Shown piece by piece: positions 17,940 through 26,276 of a stretch of DNA of 64,000 nucleotides. Each line of letters opens with the position of its first letter. Position 1 is the stretch's first letter. Source of the stretch: CAVTYH01 sp963738835 (GTDB lineage Bacteria > Planctomycetota > Planctomycetia > Pirellulales > JADZDJ01); contig CAVTYH010000001.1 in the NCBI GenBank assembly GCA_963738835.1, positions 806,001 through 870,000 on the forward strand. Reading direction: 5' to 3'. A program made the position numbers and the translations under genes. Below the pieces are notes generated by a model, which ran no database searches, had not been told where the DNA came from, and saw only the letters and a program-made list of their open reading frames with translations.

Positions 17940-19399
17940 ATGTCATCTCATCCCGAAGATTTAGCTGATGACGGTCACGGCTGTCGCATTCCTCTTTGGA
18001 AAAAGATGCTTGAGCTGTGGTTCGGTGTTTCCGACCGCGTCGGTCCAGCAGCATATGCCGCCAGCGGGTTCGGTCTGATGTTGCTAAAATACGGGACGGA
18101 AGCGGCGGCGATTTGGCGCCTGGCAGGCAACGTGCTTTCGCCGCTCGATTTTCTGAATCCGGCCCTGGGAACGCGCATGGCAATCATGCGCCGGGGCCCG
18201 TGTGGCTGCCCTGGGCGATTTTTCTTTGGACGCTGCCCTTTTTGTGGATTGCCGTGTCGATGAGCGTCCGCCGCGCCGCCGATGCTGGCCGCTCTCCCTG
18301 GTTGGGGTTGGCCGTGTTGATTCCAATTGTCAACCTGGTGCTAATGCTGGTGTTATGCCTGGCGCCAAGCGCGCCCAGCGAGTTGTGGTCGCGTCGCGAC
18401 AGCAGGCCCGCCGAGCAGGACAATGAACAGGTGAAAAGTGGTGCGTTTGCGGTCGGCTTTAGTTTGCTGGTCGGCGGGGTAATGCTGTGGGTCAGCGTTT
18501 ATGTTTTCTCGACCTACGGCGCTTCACTGTTTTTGGGGACGCCATTGTTGATGGGTGCCTCGGCTGCCTATCTCTACAACCGCCCACAGCCGCGAGGTTA
18601 CTGGTCATCGATTGGCATCGGCATACTTTCGGTACTTTTTGCCTGCGTCGCATTGTTGCTGTTTGCCTTGGAAGGCATGGTCTGTATTGCGTTGGCCGCG
18701 CCACTACTGGTGCCGATCGGGGCGTTGGGCGGATTGATTGGAAAAGCCATCGCCGATGCAACTCAACGACCGAGACGTGAACTGCTGGCGGCAATTCTGG
18801 CATTGCCGATAGTGGCTGGCGGCGAATCGTTGCTGACGAAGTCGCCCGAGTATGTCGTTTTAACGGCCGTCGAAATCGATGCGCCGCCAGAGAAAGTCTG
18901 GGAAAATGTCGTTAGCTTTCCCGACTTGCCGCGACAGCGGGCATGGTACTTTTCTTGCGGCATTGCTTGTCCGGAGCGCGCTCAAATCGTCGGCCAAGGA
19001 GTGAGTGCAGTGCGATATTGCGAATTCACAACGGGCGCATTCGTCGAACCCATCACGGCTTGGGACAAGCCTAACCGGTTGGCATTCAACGTGACCGAGC
19101 AACCCGATCCGATGATCGAGCTCAGTCCCTATCACGACATCCATCCGCCGCATTTACACGGCTATTTGCGGACCACACACGGCGAATTTCGGCTCGCTGC
19201 GTTACCGAGAGGCAGAACTCGGTTGGAAGGTCGCACGTGGTACAAGTTTGAGATGTACCCGCAATGGTACTGGACGATTTGGTCCGATGCCTTGATTCAC
19301 GGCATCCACGAGCGGGTGCTGTTGCACATTAAACGGCTGTCGGAAGAAGACCGCGCCTCGCTTGGGGCAGCTCCGTCTTCGGGCCAACCTAAGGCTTAA
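17940..19399 (+). CDS. DUF805-like membrane protein fused to SRPBCC domain, frameshifted
   Basis: The first frame begins at ATG 17940 (MSSHPEDLADDGHGC, then VGPAAYAASGFGLMLLKYGTE). After ...FLNPALGTR the protein continues in another frame with PGPVWLPWAIFLWTLPFLWI, VSMSVRRAADAGRSPWLGL and IPIVNLVLMLVLCLAP, a DUF805-like pattern of membrane helices. A one-base deletion between 18168 and 18195 joins them. More membrane helices follow, then about residues 300-440 form a START/SRPBCC ligand-binding fold (VEIDAPPEKVWENVVSFPDL, TWYKFEMYPQWYWTIWSDAL). The combined length is about 486 residues. The role is unknown; the soluble domain could bind a lipid at the membrane. Confidence 0.75.
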
Positions 19400-19434
19400 C
19401 AAAAAACGCCCGCGGCCTGTAAGCCACGGGCGTT
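19400..19434 (-). terminator. Rho-independent terminator of the aldehyde dehydrogenase gene
   Basis: On the minus strand AACGCCCGTGGC, a short loop and GCCGCGGGCGTT (19405-19434, one mismatch) are followed by TTTTTTGTTAAG. It lies between the convergent stops at 19399 and 19497. Confidence 0.75.
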
Positions 19435-19467
19435 GCAGAGCATTAACTTCGCTTTGTGACGTCGCAA

Positions 19468-19493
19468 GCGCTGGGCAAGCCCGGCCGCTACAC
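19468..19493. repeat. Repeat family H copy
   Basis: GCGCTGGGCAAGCCCGGCCG CTACAC. A close relative is at 40308-40333, and a reverse-oriented one lies within 27898-27952. Confidence 0.55.
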
Positions 19494-19496
19494 AAC

Positions 19497-20972
19497 TTAA
19501 TCCAAACTTACCGTCACCGTTTTCCATTCCGTGTATCCGTCCAGGCCGCGTTCGCCGAGTTCGCGGCCCATGCCGCTCATTTTGTGGCCGCCGAAGGGGG
19601 CGGCGGCGTCGAACACGTCGTAGCAGTTCACCCACACGGTGCCAGCTTTCAATTTCTTGGCGAAATAATGGGCCTTCGCCACATCGCGAGTCCAAACCGC
19701 CGCGGCCAGACCGTAGCTGGTCTTGTTGGCCCGCTGCACAATTTCGTCAATGTCTTTGAACTTCAAGATCGACATCACGGGGCCAAAAATTTCCTCTTCG
19801 GCAATCTTCATTTTGTCTGAGACGCCGGTGAAGACCGTCGGCTCGATGAAGTAACCCCGGTCGCCCCAGCGATCGCCGCCGGTGATGCACTTGGCGCCGT
19901 CCTTTTTGCCCGCCTCGATATAGCCCATCACTTTGTCGAACTGCGTCTTATCGACTTGCGGTCCTTGCTCCGTGGCTGGATCGAGCGGATCGCCCAAACG
20001 GCGATGCTCGTTCAGCGCCACCATTTTGTCGACGAATTTGTCGTGCACTTTGTCTTCCACAAACAACCGGCTGCCGGCACAGCAGCACTGGCCCTGGTTA
20101 AAAAACAGACCCAAGTGCGCACCGGCGACCGCGGCATCCAAATCGCTGTCGGCAAAGACGATGTTCGGGCTTTTGCCGCCCAGTTCCAAAGTGACGCGCT
20201 TCATCGTCGCGGCGGCACCTTGCATGATGAGCTGACCGATTTCCGTCGAACCGGTGAACGCCACCTTGTCGATGTCCGGATGCTTCACGATCGCGCCGCC
20301 GGTGGTCGGACCGTAGCCCGGCACCACGTTGATTACGCCGTCGGGAAAGCCGGCCTTCTGCGCCAGTCGGGCCATCCGCAGGCAAGTGAGCGGCGTCTGC
20401 TCGGCGGGCTTCATCACAATGGTGCAGCCCGAGGCCAACGCCGGGCCCCATTTCCAAGCCACCATCAGCATCGGGAAATTCCACGGAATAATTTGGCCGA
20501 CCACGCCGACCGGCTCGCGCCGGGTGTAGCAGAAATAATTGCCGCGAATGGGAATGGTTTGACCGTGAAGCTTGTCGGCCCAGCCGGCATAGTATCGCAG
20601 GCAATCGATCGTCAGCGGCAGGTCGGCGGCCCGGCTGTCGCGGATCGGCTTGCCGTTGTCGAGGGTTTCGAGCGCCGCCAGATCATCGATTTCGGCTTCG
20701 ATCAGATCGGCCAGTTTGTTCATCAGCTTGCCGCGGTCGCGAGCATCCATTTTGCTCCACTCGCCGGTTTCGAACTGCTGGCGAGCGGCTTTCACGGCCA
20801 GATCGACATCGGCGGCATCCCCTTCGGCCACTTCGGCAATCACTTCTTCGGTGGCTGGATTGATCGTTTCGAACGTCTTTCCGCTTTTGGCCGGCTGCCA
20901 TTTGCCGCCGATAAAGCATTGGGTTTCGCGGACTTGCGGTTTGCGTGTTTTGGGTTCTGTAGCGGTCGCCAT
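19497..20972 (-). CDS. NAD(P)-dependent aldehyde dehydrogenase
   Basis: 491 residues, the usual length. It oxidises an aldehyde to its acid in the cytoplasm; the chemistry is established for the family, the substrate is not readable here. The catalytic cysteine is in FNQGQCCCAGSR and the general-base glutamate in VTLELGGKSPN. The cofactor-binding PWNFPMLMVAWKWGPALASG and GSTEIGQ are present. The close match to the ALDH1/betaine-aldehyde group (EEIFGPVMSI, SYGLAAAVWT, FGGHKMSGMGRELG) suggests an intact enzyme. Its 3' end has a good terminator. Confidence 0.95.
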   Translation of the reverse strand: MATATEPKTRKPQVRETQCFIGGKWQPAKSGKTFETINPATEEVIAEVAEGDAADVDLAVKAARQQFETGEWSKMDARDRGKLMNKLADLIEAEIDDLAALETLDNGKPIRDSRAADLPLTIDCLRYYAGWADKLHGQTIPIRGNYFCYTRREPVGVVGQIIPWNFPMLMVAWKWGPALASGCTIVMKPAEQTPLTCLRMARLAQKAGFPDGVINVVPGYGPTTGGAIVKHPDIDKVAFTGSTEIGQLIMQGAAATMKRVTLELGGKSPNIVFADSDLDAAVAGAHLGLFFNQGQCCCAGSRLFVEDKVHDKFVDKMVALNEHRRLGDPLDPATEQGPQVDKTQFDKVMGYIEAGKKDGAKCITGGDRWGDRGYFIEPTVFTGVSDKMKIAEEEIFGPVMSILKFKDIDEIVQRANKTSYGLAAAVWTRDVAKAHYFAKKLKAGTVWVNCYDVFDAAAPFGGHKMSGMGRELGERGLDGYTEWKTVTVSLD

Positions 20973-21122
20973 GATTTCACCTCATGTGGAAGGGCAGTGG
21001 TCGGTGGTCAGTTGTCGGTAGCCAGTATGCAGAGCAGAGCCGCGCCCGTCAGGAAGCGGAGGCAGCCCTGCGTGTGCGCATGGAATTCTACCGAAGTGGG
21101 TGCGCCGGCGGCAAGTAAGCCG

Positions 21123-21160
21123 CTGGCGACAAGCCCAGGGGTTGCAACCCCTGGGCTTCC
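21123..21160. repeat. Repeat family E, short form
   Basis: AAGCCCAGGGGTTGCAACCC CTGGGCTT, a perfect palindrome of 14-base arms. Longer forms with an inserted inner hairpin lie at 33434-33480 and 34986-35031, and a variant inside metG. Confidence 0.8.
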
Positions 21161-21220
21161 CAGTGTCTTCAAATTCCAGCAGCGTTGCGCATTAAATCCC
21201 TCCCATCGCCGATGCCGGCT

Positions 21221-21440
21221 ATTTTGTCGCAAGCCAACTCGCATGTGCCGATCGGCATGCAAGCAAATCCGCCGTGTTTTCTCGCACGAAATCTGCATCA
21301 GCATTTTGTCGCACCGATAGGGGTCCCACTTTTTTCGCGCACAATGACCCCATTTTGTCGCACCGCCGCCGTGCGCCGCTCGGCAAACGCCGGCACTTCG
21401 CACGATCGGCGGACGACAAAATTCGGCCCATTGTGTCGCA
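21221..21440. repeat. Cluster of ATTTTGTCGCA words
   Basis: ATTTTGTCGCA occurs exactly at 21221, 21303 and 21352. Close variants are at 21277 (TTTTCTCGCA), 21330 (TTTTTTCGCGCA) and 21430 (ATTGTGTCGCA), with one in reverse near 21411. It lies just past the 3' end of the HTH gene at 21451-22245. Confidence 0.55.
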
Positions 21441-21450
21441 ATTGGATGCA

Positions 21451-22245
21451 TCATTCGACTCCGTTGGCGATCGATGTCTCGCCACTCTTCGCACTCTCTC
21501 CAATTGGACAATTGCCGGCACCCTCACCCCAACCCTCTCCCAAAGGGCGAGGGAGTGCGGCATTATCTGAACCCACTCCCAGAGGGCGAGGGAGTTCGCC
21601 ACTCTCTGAACCCACTCCCCTTGGGAGAGGGCAGGGTGAGGGCGTCCGGTTCTCCGCGCTAACGCACTCTGCCTTCCGCTCTGCTCGCCGCTGGCTCTCC
21701 GCTTCCTGGCAGCAGCGAGTCGCCTGTTCACGGCAATGGTCCAGCCCGCGCAGCGTTATCGGTTTATCGTTTTTGTGACTCCGCTCTCGGCAGCGTTTCG
21801 GCTCGGAGCGCTGCTCCACCTCTTCGCGGAACGCCCGATGAATCGATCGGCGAATGCGGCGTCTAACCTCGGGATCGGGAAAAGCACTCGCCACGGCCTG
21901 AATGATTCGACTAATGAAGTTTTTGACAAACCACACGGGCACCGCGCCGGACGGATGGCGGCCGAATTCGTCGGGAAAGCCGCGTTCCAACAGCCAGGCG
22001 GCCGCCCGCCAGTGCGTGCCGGCGGCTTTGCGCAGGGCATCGAGCGGCGTGGCTTGCGAGCCGACCTGTGCTTTGATTAGGCGCTCGCGAAAATCTTCAT
22101 TCTTTTCAAATTCGCGTTCCACAGTGCGTTTCGAGCAGCCGACATAGCGGGCCGCCATGTGAATTTTGCAGCCCAGCGAAGCCAGCGCCACCACTTCGCG
22201 CAGCTTGGCTTCATCGAGAACAGGTTTGCGACCAGGTTTGGCCAT
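21451..22245 (-). CDS. Helix-turn-helix protein with a tail built from palindromic repeats
   Basis: 264 residues. The first 60 look like a homeodomain-like or terminase-small-subunit-like DNA-binding region: MAKPGRKPVLDEAKLREVVA then HMAARYVGCSKRTVEREFEK. Residues 75-150 contain RAAAWLLERGFPDEFGRHP and a helical stretch. From about residue 205 the protein is a translation of three tandem family A repeats (PSPCPLPRGVG, ELPRPLGVG, AALPRPLGEGWGEGAG), so the original stop was probably earlier. Function unknown; a phage or mobile-element origin is possible. A promoter-like sequence lies about 400 bases upstream. Confidence 0.7.
   Translation of the reverse strand: MAKPGRKPVLDEAKLREVVALASLGCKIHMAARYVGCSKRTVEREFEKNEDFRERLIKAQVGSQATPLDALRKAAGTHWRAAAWLLERGFPDEFGRHPSGAVPVWFVKNFISRIIQAVASAFPDPEVRRRIRRSIHRAFREEVEQRSEPKRCRERSHKNDKPITLRGLDHCREQATRCCQEAESQRRAERKAECVSAENRTPSPCPLPRGVGSESGELPRPLGVGSDNAALPRPLGEGWGEGAGNCPIGESAKSGETSIANGVE
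21515..21648. repeat. Three tandem family A palindromes
   Basis: A CACCCTCACCCCAACCCTCT CCC arm, then units ending in AGGGCGAGGGAGT, CAGAGGGCGAGGGAGTTCGC and TTGGGAGAGGGCAGGGTGAG. The outer arms are inverted relative to each other and the units are about 42 bases apart. Confidence 0.85.
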
Positions 22246-22298
22246 GAGAGGGTCCTTTCGTGCTAAGAGTCAGTGTTTTGTTTGCCTCGTAAATCTTC

Positions 22299-22465
22299 AC
22301 CACGGAGTCACGGAGCCACGGAGAAGGCAATCAATAAGGAAGCCAGGAATGCAGGAATGAAATTCGGCAAAATTCAACAACTCAATTCGCCGCTTTTACG
22401 CTTCCTGGTTTCCTGGCTTCCTTATCATGCTGTTCCGCTCCGTGTCTCCGTGCCTCCGTGGTTAA
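22299..22465. repeat. MITE-like unit with CCACGGAG inverted ends (family D)
   Basis: The left end CCACGGAGTCACGGAGCCAC GGAG and the right end CTCCGTGTCTCCGTGCCTCC GTGG are inverted. An inner inverted pair (AATAAGGAAGCCAGG and CCTGGCTTCCTTAT) is nested inside. It has the design of a non-coding miniature element. Another copy is at 36918-37112. Confidence 0.7.
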
Positions 22466-22638
22466 ATCTGGTCTTTTGTTGCAGTGACGTGCGGCAAATT
22501 CATCCGCGGCTTTCTGTCGGTCCATGTAGCGCCGACGGGACACAAAGCGCTTACGCCGGCAGATGCAGAGCACGACCAAGAGGGCCGCTGCACTCGCGCC
22601 GTACCGGTTGTCTCTCCGGCCGGTAAATTAGAACATCC

Positions 22639-22680
22639 GTACACGTATGTACAATACGGTACGTGCGGCCTGTTTGTCAA
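22639..22680 (-). promoter_or_regulatory. Promoter-like sequence with an overlapping palindrome
   Basis: On the minus strand TTGACA (22680-22675), 18 bases, TATTGT (22656-22651). The near-palindrome GTACATACGTGTAC (22652-22639) overlaps the -10 end and could be an operator. Downstream is a short open frame without a firm start (ending near 22462) and then the HTH gene. Confidence 0.4.
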
Positions 22681-22732
22681 GCGATTTTCAGGCCACTGAA
22701 AAAAGATTTTCCGGACTTTGGGGATGGTCATG

Positions 22733-22983
22733 GGTGCCACCGCTGGCTTGCCCAGCAGTGAACACCGTGTCCATTCACAGAAACGCCGGAAAACACTGCA
22801 CGGCCAATATTTGCCACGGCCTCCGGCTTGCTGCCTCGTCGAAAATGGTCCGACCGACCCAGTACGACAATCCATCAACAAGCCGCCGACGAAGTTTTTG
22901 ATTGGATGCCTGGATGAGTGAATGAACTTGCCCGTTGACTAGAACCCGTATTCACTACTGGCCAAGCCAGCGGTGGCACCCGG
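22733..22983. repeat. Inverted pair of family B repeats
   Basis: GGTGCCACCGCTGGCTTGCC CAGCAGTGAA (22733-22762) and CACTACTGGCCAAGCCAGCG GTGGCACC (22953-22980) face each other about 190 bases apart. No gene is seen between them. Confidence 0.65.
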
Positions 22984-23043
22984 CACCCGGCGATTTTTTT
23001 TCAGCCATTTAAAAAAGATTAGCCATATGAATGGCAAGGGCTT

Positions 23044-24081
23044 ATGATTTCCCAAACATCGAGCGCGGTACAAATGGTGGCGAGCAGGTGGCAGAAACAC
23101 CGCAGAGCATTGCAAATGATACCAATTGAGGGAATGGTCCAGCGTGTTGATTTGGAAAGTGTGGACGAGTTGTTTCGACGTCTCGAGCCAGGAAGCGAAT
23201 CACTGCCTGAGAAGAGCCGAACAACGTCATGGTTGTTCCGCGGCCAAAGCAAGCCATAAGTGGGAATTAATACCTTCGGCACTCAGACCGCAAGCATTCG
23301 ACAGAATTCTCGATCCGAACTGGCCACCTGGCACCTTGGCCACCCAAGAGGATCAACTAAAAGCCGAACTCTGGACGCTAACGGCTTTCTGTGAATTGGC
23401 TGATTCGATCGGTTTGCCAGTGCCTGATGATTCAATGAAATTTCGGGAGGAACTCTCGACATATCCAGGAAAGCTCTTATCTGGCGCGGACATGTCGCTT
23501 GAGGTCATCTGGCCCCCACGGCATCTCTTGGCTGCCTTAGCGCTAGTGCGGCATTCTGGGCTTCCCACACGACTTCTCGACTGGACAAGTAGTGCATTGA
23601 AAGCAATCTACTTTGCGGCCAGCTCAGCGGTAAATCGGATGTTGAGTGGCGAAATAAAACGTACAAACGACGAACGAATTACGATTTGGGCAATTGATCG
23701 AAGCCGGTTTGGGAAGATGCCACGAAATACTGGAAGCCAGTTCGACCACCAAAGCACCGTGCCTGTTGAATTCTTCAGCGTTCCCAGAGCGGCGAACCCC
23801 AATGCAAATGCACAAGAAGGATGGTTCTCTGTTGTGCGGCTAGAACACAATTTGAAGCAAGAAGTCTCACGGCTCTCACTCACTTGAAATGGAAATCGCA
23901 CAATGCTTGCATGATTTTGTCTTGCCTATCCCATTTGTTAAATTCACTGTCCCAATATCAAACGCTGAAAAGCTACTTTGGCAACTTTCTCGGCGGAATA
24001 ACTGCGGCAACAGTTTTTCCTGATTATGCAGGCGTCGCAACCGCGGTCAGAGAAAAACTTTTCTACCCAAACAAGCGATAA
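23044..24081 (+). CDS. FRG domain-containing protein, several frameshifts
   Basis: FRG domains are named for a conserved Phe-Arg-Gly and are found in accessory proteins of unclear function, often near mobile DNA. The N-terminal frame from ATG 23044 ends in SWLFRGQSKP then a stop. The next frame continues KWELIPSALRP, HSGLPTRLLDWTSSALKAIYFA and ITIWAIDRSRFG. The next gives EMEIAQCLHDFVLPIPFVKF, and the last LGGITAATVFPDYAGVATAV. Breaks are near 23256, 23881 and 23987. Each is explained by one extra base (for instance TTT for TT at 23986-23988). Restored length is about 345 residues. It may be a real pseudogene, since such genes are dispensable, but the indel type is the same as in essential genes of this window. 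Confidence 0.7.
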
Positions 24082-24117
24082 TTCGGAATCTACCACTCGA
24101 TTGTCAGTGACAGCGCA

Positions 24118-24262
24118 CGGGTGCCACTGCTGGCCGGGTACCCTCTGGGTGCAGCAGTAAATGCGGCATCCATTCATCGAAATCTGTGAAATCTGGCAAT
24201 TCCAAACTCCTTACTCCGGCATCCGTTAAGTAGGCCGGGCTCTCCGAGACCGGCACGTTAGT
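24118..24262. repeat. Family B copy and a partial REP-like (family C) copy
   Basis: GGGTGCCACTGCTGG (from 24118) is a family B arm. TTAAGTAGGCCGGGCTCTCC GAGACCGGC at 24225-24255 is one hairpin of the REP element seen complete at 25438-25500, with a single mismatch in the stem. Confidence 0.6.
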
Positions 24263-24411
24263 TCCGGCACGCTGGGACTGACCTCCCAGAGCGGCAGAAT
24301 TTATCGACAGCCGACTGGTCATCGGTTGGCGGCAATGTTTAGAATTTACAAATCGAAGAATTTCTGCCGTGGCCAGCCGCAGCAGAAGATGGATCGGAAA
24401 GGAGAATCGAC

Positions 24412-24932
24412 ATGAAACGATTTGCTGTCCTTTCGATGTTCGTCGGTCTGGAGATCGGTTGCCTGGTCGCTGTTGCGGACAATGCACGTGGCGACGATGG
24501 CTCGGGCGATCCCTCGTTCACCCTGAGTGCCGACACCGTCAACAACAGTGGGTTCGCCTGGTCGGGTTACGATCTCGATTTGTCGATGAGCACATCGTTC
24601 ACCTTCTCGGGGGTCGTGCCCAACGTTCCGGCCGATTGGTCGGTCGTGGTGCAGAACCCCGGCGGCCGGTGGGGGGCATTTTCACCGGCCATCTGCTCTT
24701 CAGCGCGGGAACGATTGTGGACGTGGGCGACGAACTTAAATACACGTACACGGTGAATCTCGCGAGCGGTTCGTCGCTAGATTACAGCGAGACCGCAGCA
24801 CCGATTGCCGTTCCAGAGCCCGGCACGCTTGGCCTGCTGGCCAGCGGCGGCCTGCTGGCGTTGATCTTCGGCTGGCGTCGATCCACATTTGGCCGGCGGA
24901 AAAACGCCATCGAAGGACAGAGGAAGTTCTGA
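24412..24932 (+). CDS. Small PEP-CTERM protein, frameshifted
   Basis: A secreted protein of about 173 residues: signal peptide MKRFAVLSMFVGLEIGCLVA, a beta-rich middle (TLSADTVNNSGFAWSGYDLD), then in another frame GGIFTGHLLFSAGTIVDVGD and the PEP-CTERM sorting tail VPEPGTLGLLASGGLLALIF ending in basic GWRRS. One G missing from the G6 run at 24671-24676 joins the two parts as ...NPGGRWGGIFTGHLLF. PEP-CTERM tails direct proteins to an exosortase; no exosortase gene is in this window. Specific role unknown. Confidence 0.75.
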
Positions 24933-24953
24933 TTTTTTTGGCCGCGCGATTCA

Positions 24954-25349
24954 TCAGCCCTGATATTGCTCGTCGCTAACCTGCTCCATCCAATTGACCG
25001 CCTTGCCATCGAGTTTTTCCTGGATGGCGAGGTGCGTCATGGCTGTGGTTGGTGTTGCCCCGTGCCAGTGCTTTTCGCCCGGTGGAAACCAGATGACATC
25101 GCCGGGATGGATTTCCTCTCTCGGGCCGCCCCAGCGCTGGGCCCGGCCACAGCCGGCGGTGACGATTAGATTCTGACCGAGCGGATGCGTGTGCCACGCC
25201 GTGCGGGCACCCGGTTCGAAGGTGACGCTAGCGCCAACAACCCGTGCCGGCTCGGCTGCTTCAAGCAGCGGATCGATTCGAACCACGCCGGTGAAGTAAT
25301 CTGCCTGCCCCTTCGCCGATGGCCTGGAACCGATGCGTTTGATTTCCAT
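24954..25349 (-). CDS. Cupin domain protein
   Basis: 131 residues, a single small beta-barrel cupin. The metal-site pattern is visible: RTAWHTHPLGQNLIVTAG (first motif, two His) and PGDVIWFPPGEKHWHGATPT (second motif, His). Proteins of this size and sequence are often annotated as carboxymuconolactone-decarboxylase-associated cupins. The reaction is not determined. It lies between the PEP-CTERM gene and the REP/RAYT region. Confidence 0.85.
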   Translation of the reverse strand: MEIKRIGSRPSAKGQADYFTGVVRIDPLLEAAEPARVVGASVTFEPGARTAWHTHPLGQNLIVTAGCGRAQRWGGPREEIHPGDVIWFPPGEKHWHGATPTTAMTHLAIQEKLDGKAVNWMEQVSDEQYQG

Positions 25350-25437
25350 TGGATTGCTCCCGGCTTGTTATCGGGCAGATTCATGTTCCACGAATCCCCT
25401 TAGCGTAGGATTCATGGATGAGTTCGACCAGAGGCGT

Positions 25438-25501
25438 GCGCTAAGTAGGCGAGTCTCTCCGAGACTCGCACGCCGGTCTCGGAGAGACCGGCCTACTTAG
25501 G
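25438..25501. repeat. REP-like element (family C), left of the RAYT gene
   Basis: Outer arms CTAAGTAGGC and GCCTACTTAG enclose two hairpins: GAGTCTC-TCC-GAGACTC and GCCGGTCTC-GGA-GAGACCGGC. The whole can form a three-way junction. The stop codon of the adjacent transposase lies in the right arm. Confidence 0.85.
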
Positions 25502-26167
25502 GACCGGCCTATTTAAATCCTTCGAGAACCAACGATATGCGTCCGCTGGCAAGTTGGCTCGGATCGGGTTGTCGGCAATGTAGCGGCGGAAGTGTTCGAA
25601 CTGTTCCGAGCTGCGGACCAGATGATCGAACTGGTCGGTCTGCCAAAATTTACCCTACCGGCCAAGCAGTCCGTTGATCCGTCGCGCAGTAAAACGCTTC
25701 CACGAAGTACATTGCACCAGCATTTCGTCGTCGGTGGCGAAGGCGACCAGGACATGCACATGATTCGGCATGACGACGAAATCGGTCAGCAGATAACGCT
25801 CTTCGTCGAAGTGCCGCAAGCTCTCAGCAATAAGCTGCGAACATTCGGGCCGCGCCAACACACAATCGCCGGCGCCACGGTCGAGCTGGCAATCCCACAG
25901 TTCGAACAGCGATTGTTGCAGCTTGCCACGCTCGATCTGCGGAAGGTTCTCCAGTTCCGGCGCGCCGGGATTGCCGTTTGCATCAAGATCAAATTGCCGC
26001 AAGTGCTCCGCCCGTTCTTTATCGATGCGCGCCAACACTTCCGCAGGCAGGGAATCGGCTGTTCGCCAGGTAATGAAGACGACCGTGCTGGTCTGACTCC
26101 AATGCGGCAGCCGTTTGTGGACGATTGAGATGTCTTGGTTGGGATCGAAGAATTGCAGCTCGTGCAT
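25493..26167 (-). pseudogene. RAYT-like (REP-associated tyrosine) transposase with internal stop
   Basis: Single-strand transposases of the Y1/IS200 superfamily that are thought to mobilise REP palindromes. The HUH motif is in MPNHVHVLV, with the catalytic Tyr probably in FRRYIADNPIRANLP. The N-terminal MHELQFFDPNQDISIVHKRL and WSQTSTVVFITWRTADSLP fit a planctomycete-type member. The frame is interrupted after RFTARRINGLLGR by TAG (near 25656). The same frame then continues GKFWQTDQFDHLVRSSEQFE, a conserved block, to a stop at 25493. CAG to TAG would explain it. It is flanked on both sides by matching REP elements, about 60 and 45 bases away. The start at Met13 (26167) is preferred to 26203. 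Confidence 0.75.
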
Positions 26168-26213
26168 GACGCGGATGGTAGCATGGCGGTGTGACGATGT
26201 CACGTAGTGGCGG

Positions 26214-26276
26214 CGTTAAGTAGGCGAGTGTTTCCAACACTCGCAGCCGGTCTCGGAGAGACCGGGCTACTTACAA
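26214..26276. repeat. REP-like element (family C), right of the RAYT gene
   Basis: TAAGTAGGC, hairpin GAGTGTT-TCC-AACACTC, hairpin GCCGGTCTC-GGA-GAGACCGG, then GCTACTTA. Compared with the copy at 25438, the first stem differs at two base pairs, and both changes are compensatory. Confidence 0.85.

Larger units (their letters stand above)
20973..21450. other. Repeat-bearing intergenic region
   Basis: No gene. It holds a family E palindrome (21123-21160) and a cluster of TTTTGTCGCA words (21221-21440), described separately. Confidence 0.6.

Noticed and set aside
21223..21660. CRISPR array at the repeated words near 21.2-21.6 kb
   Set aside because: Repeats are short and irregularly spaced or are tandem palindromes; no regular spacers and no cas genes.
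24369..24932. 187-codon frame as the PEP-CTERM gene's own start
   Set aside because: Its first two thirds are an out-of-frame reading of the real signal peptide and body; only the end after the G6 run is genuine.
25438..26276. IS200/IS605 insertion sequence with tnpB
   Set aside because: No tnpB partner and the ends are REP palindromes; the protein fits a RAYT better.
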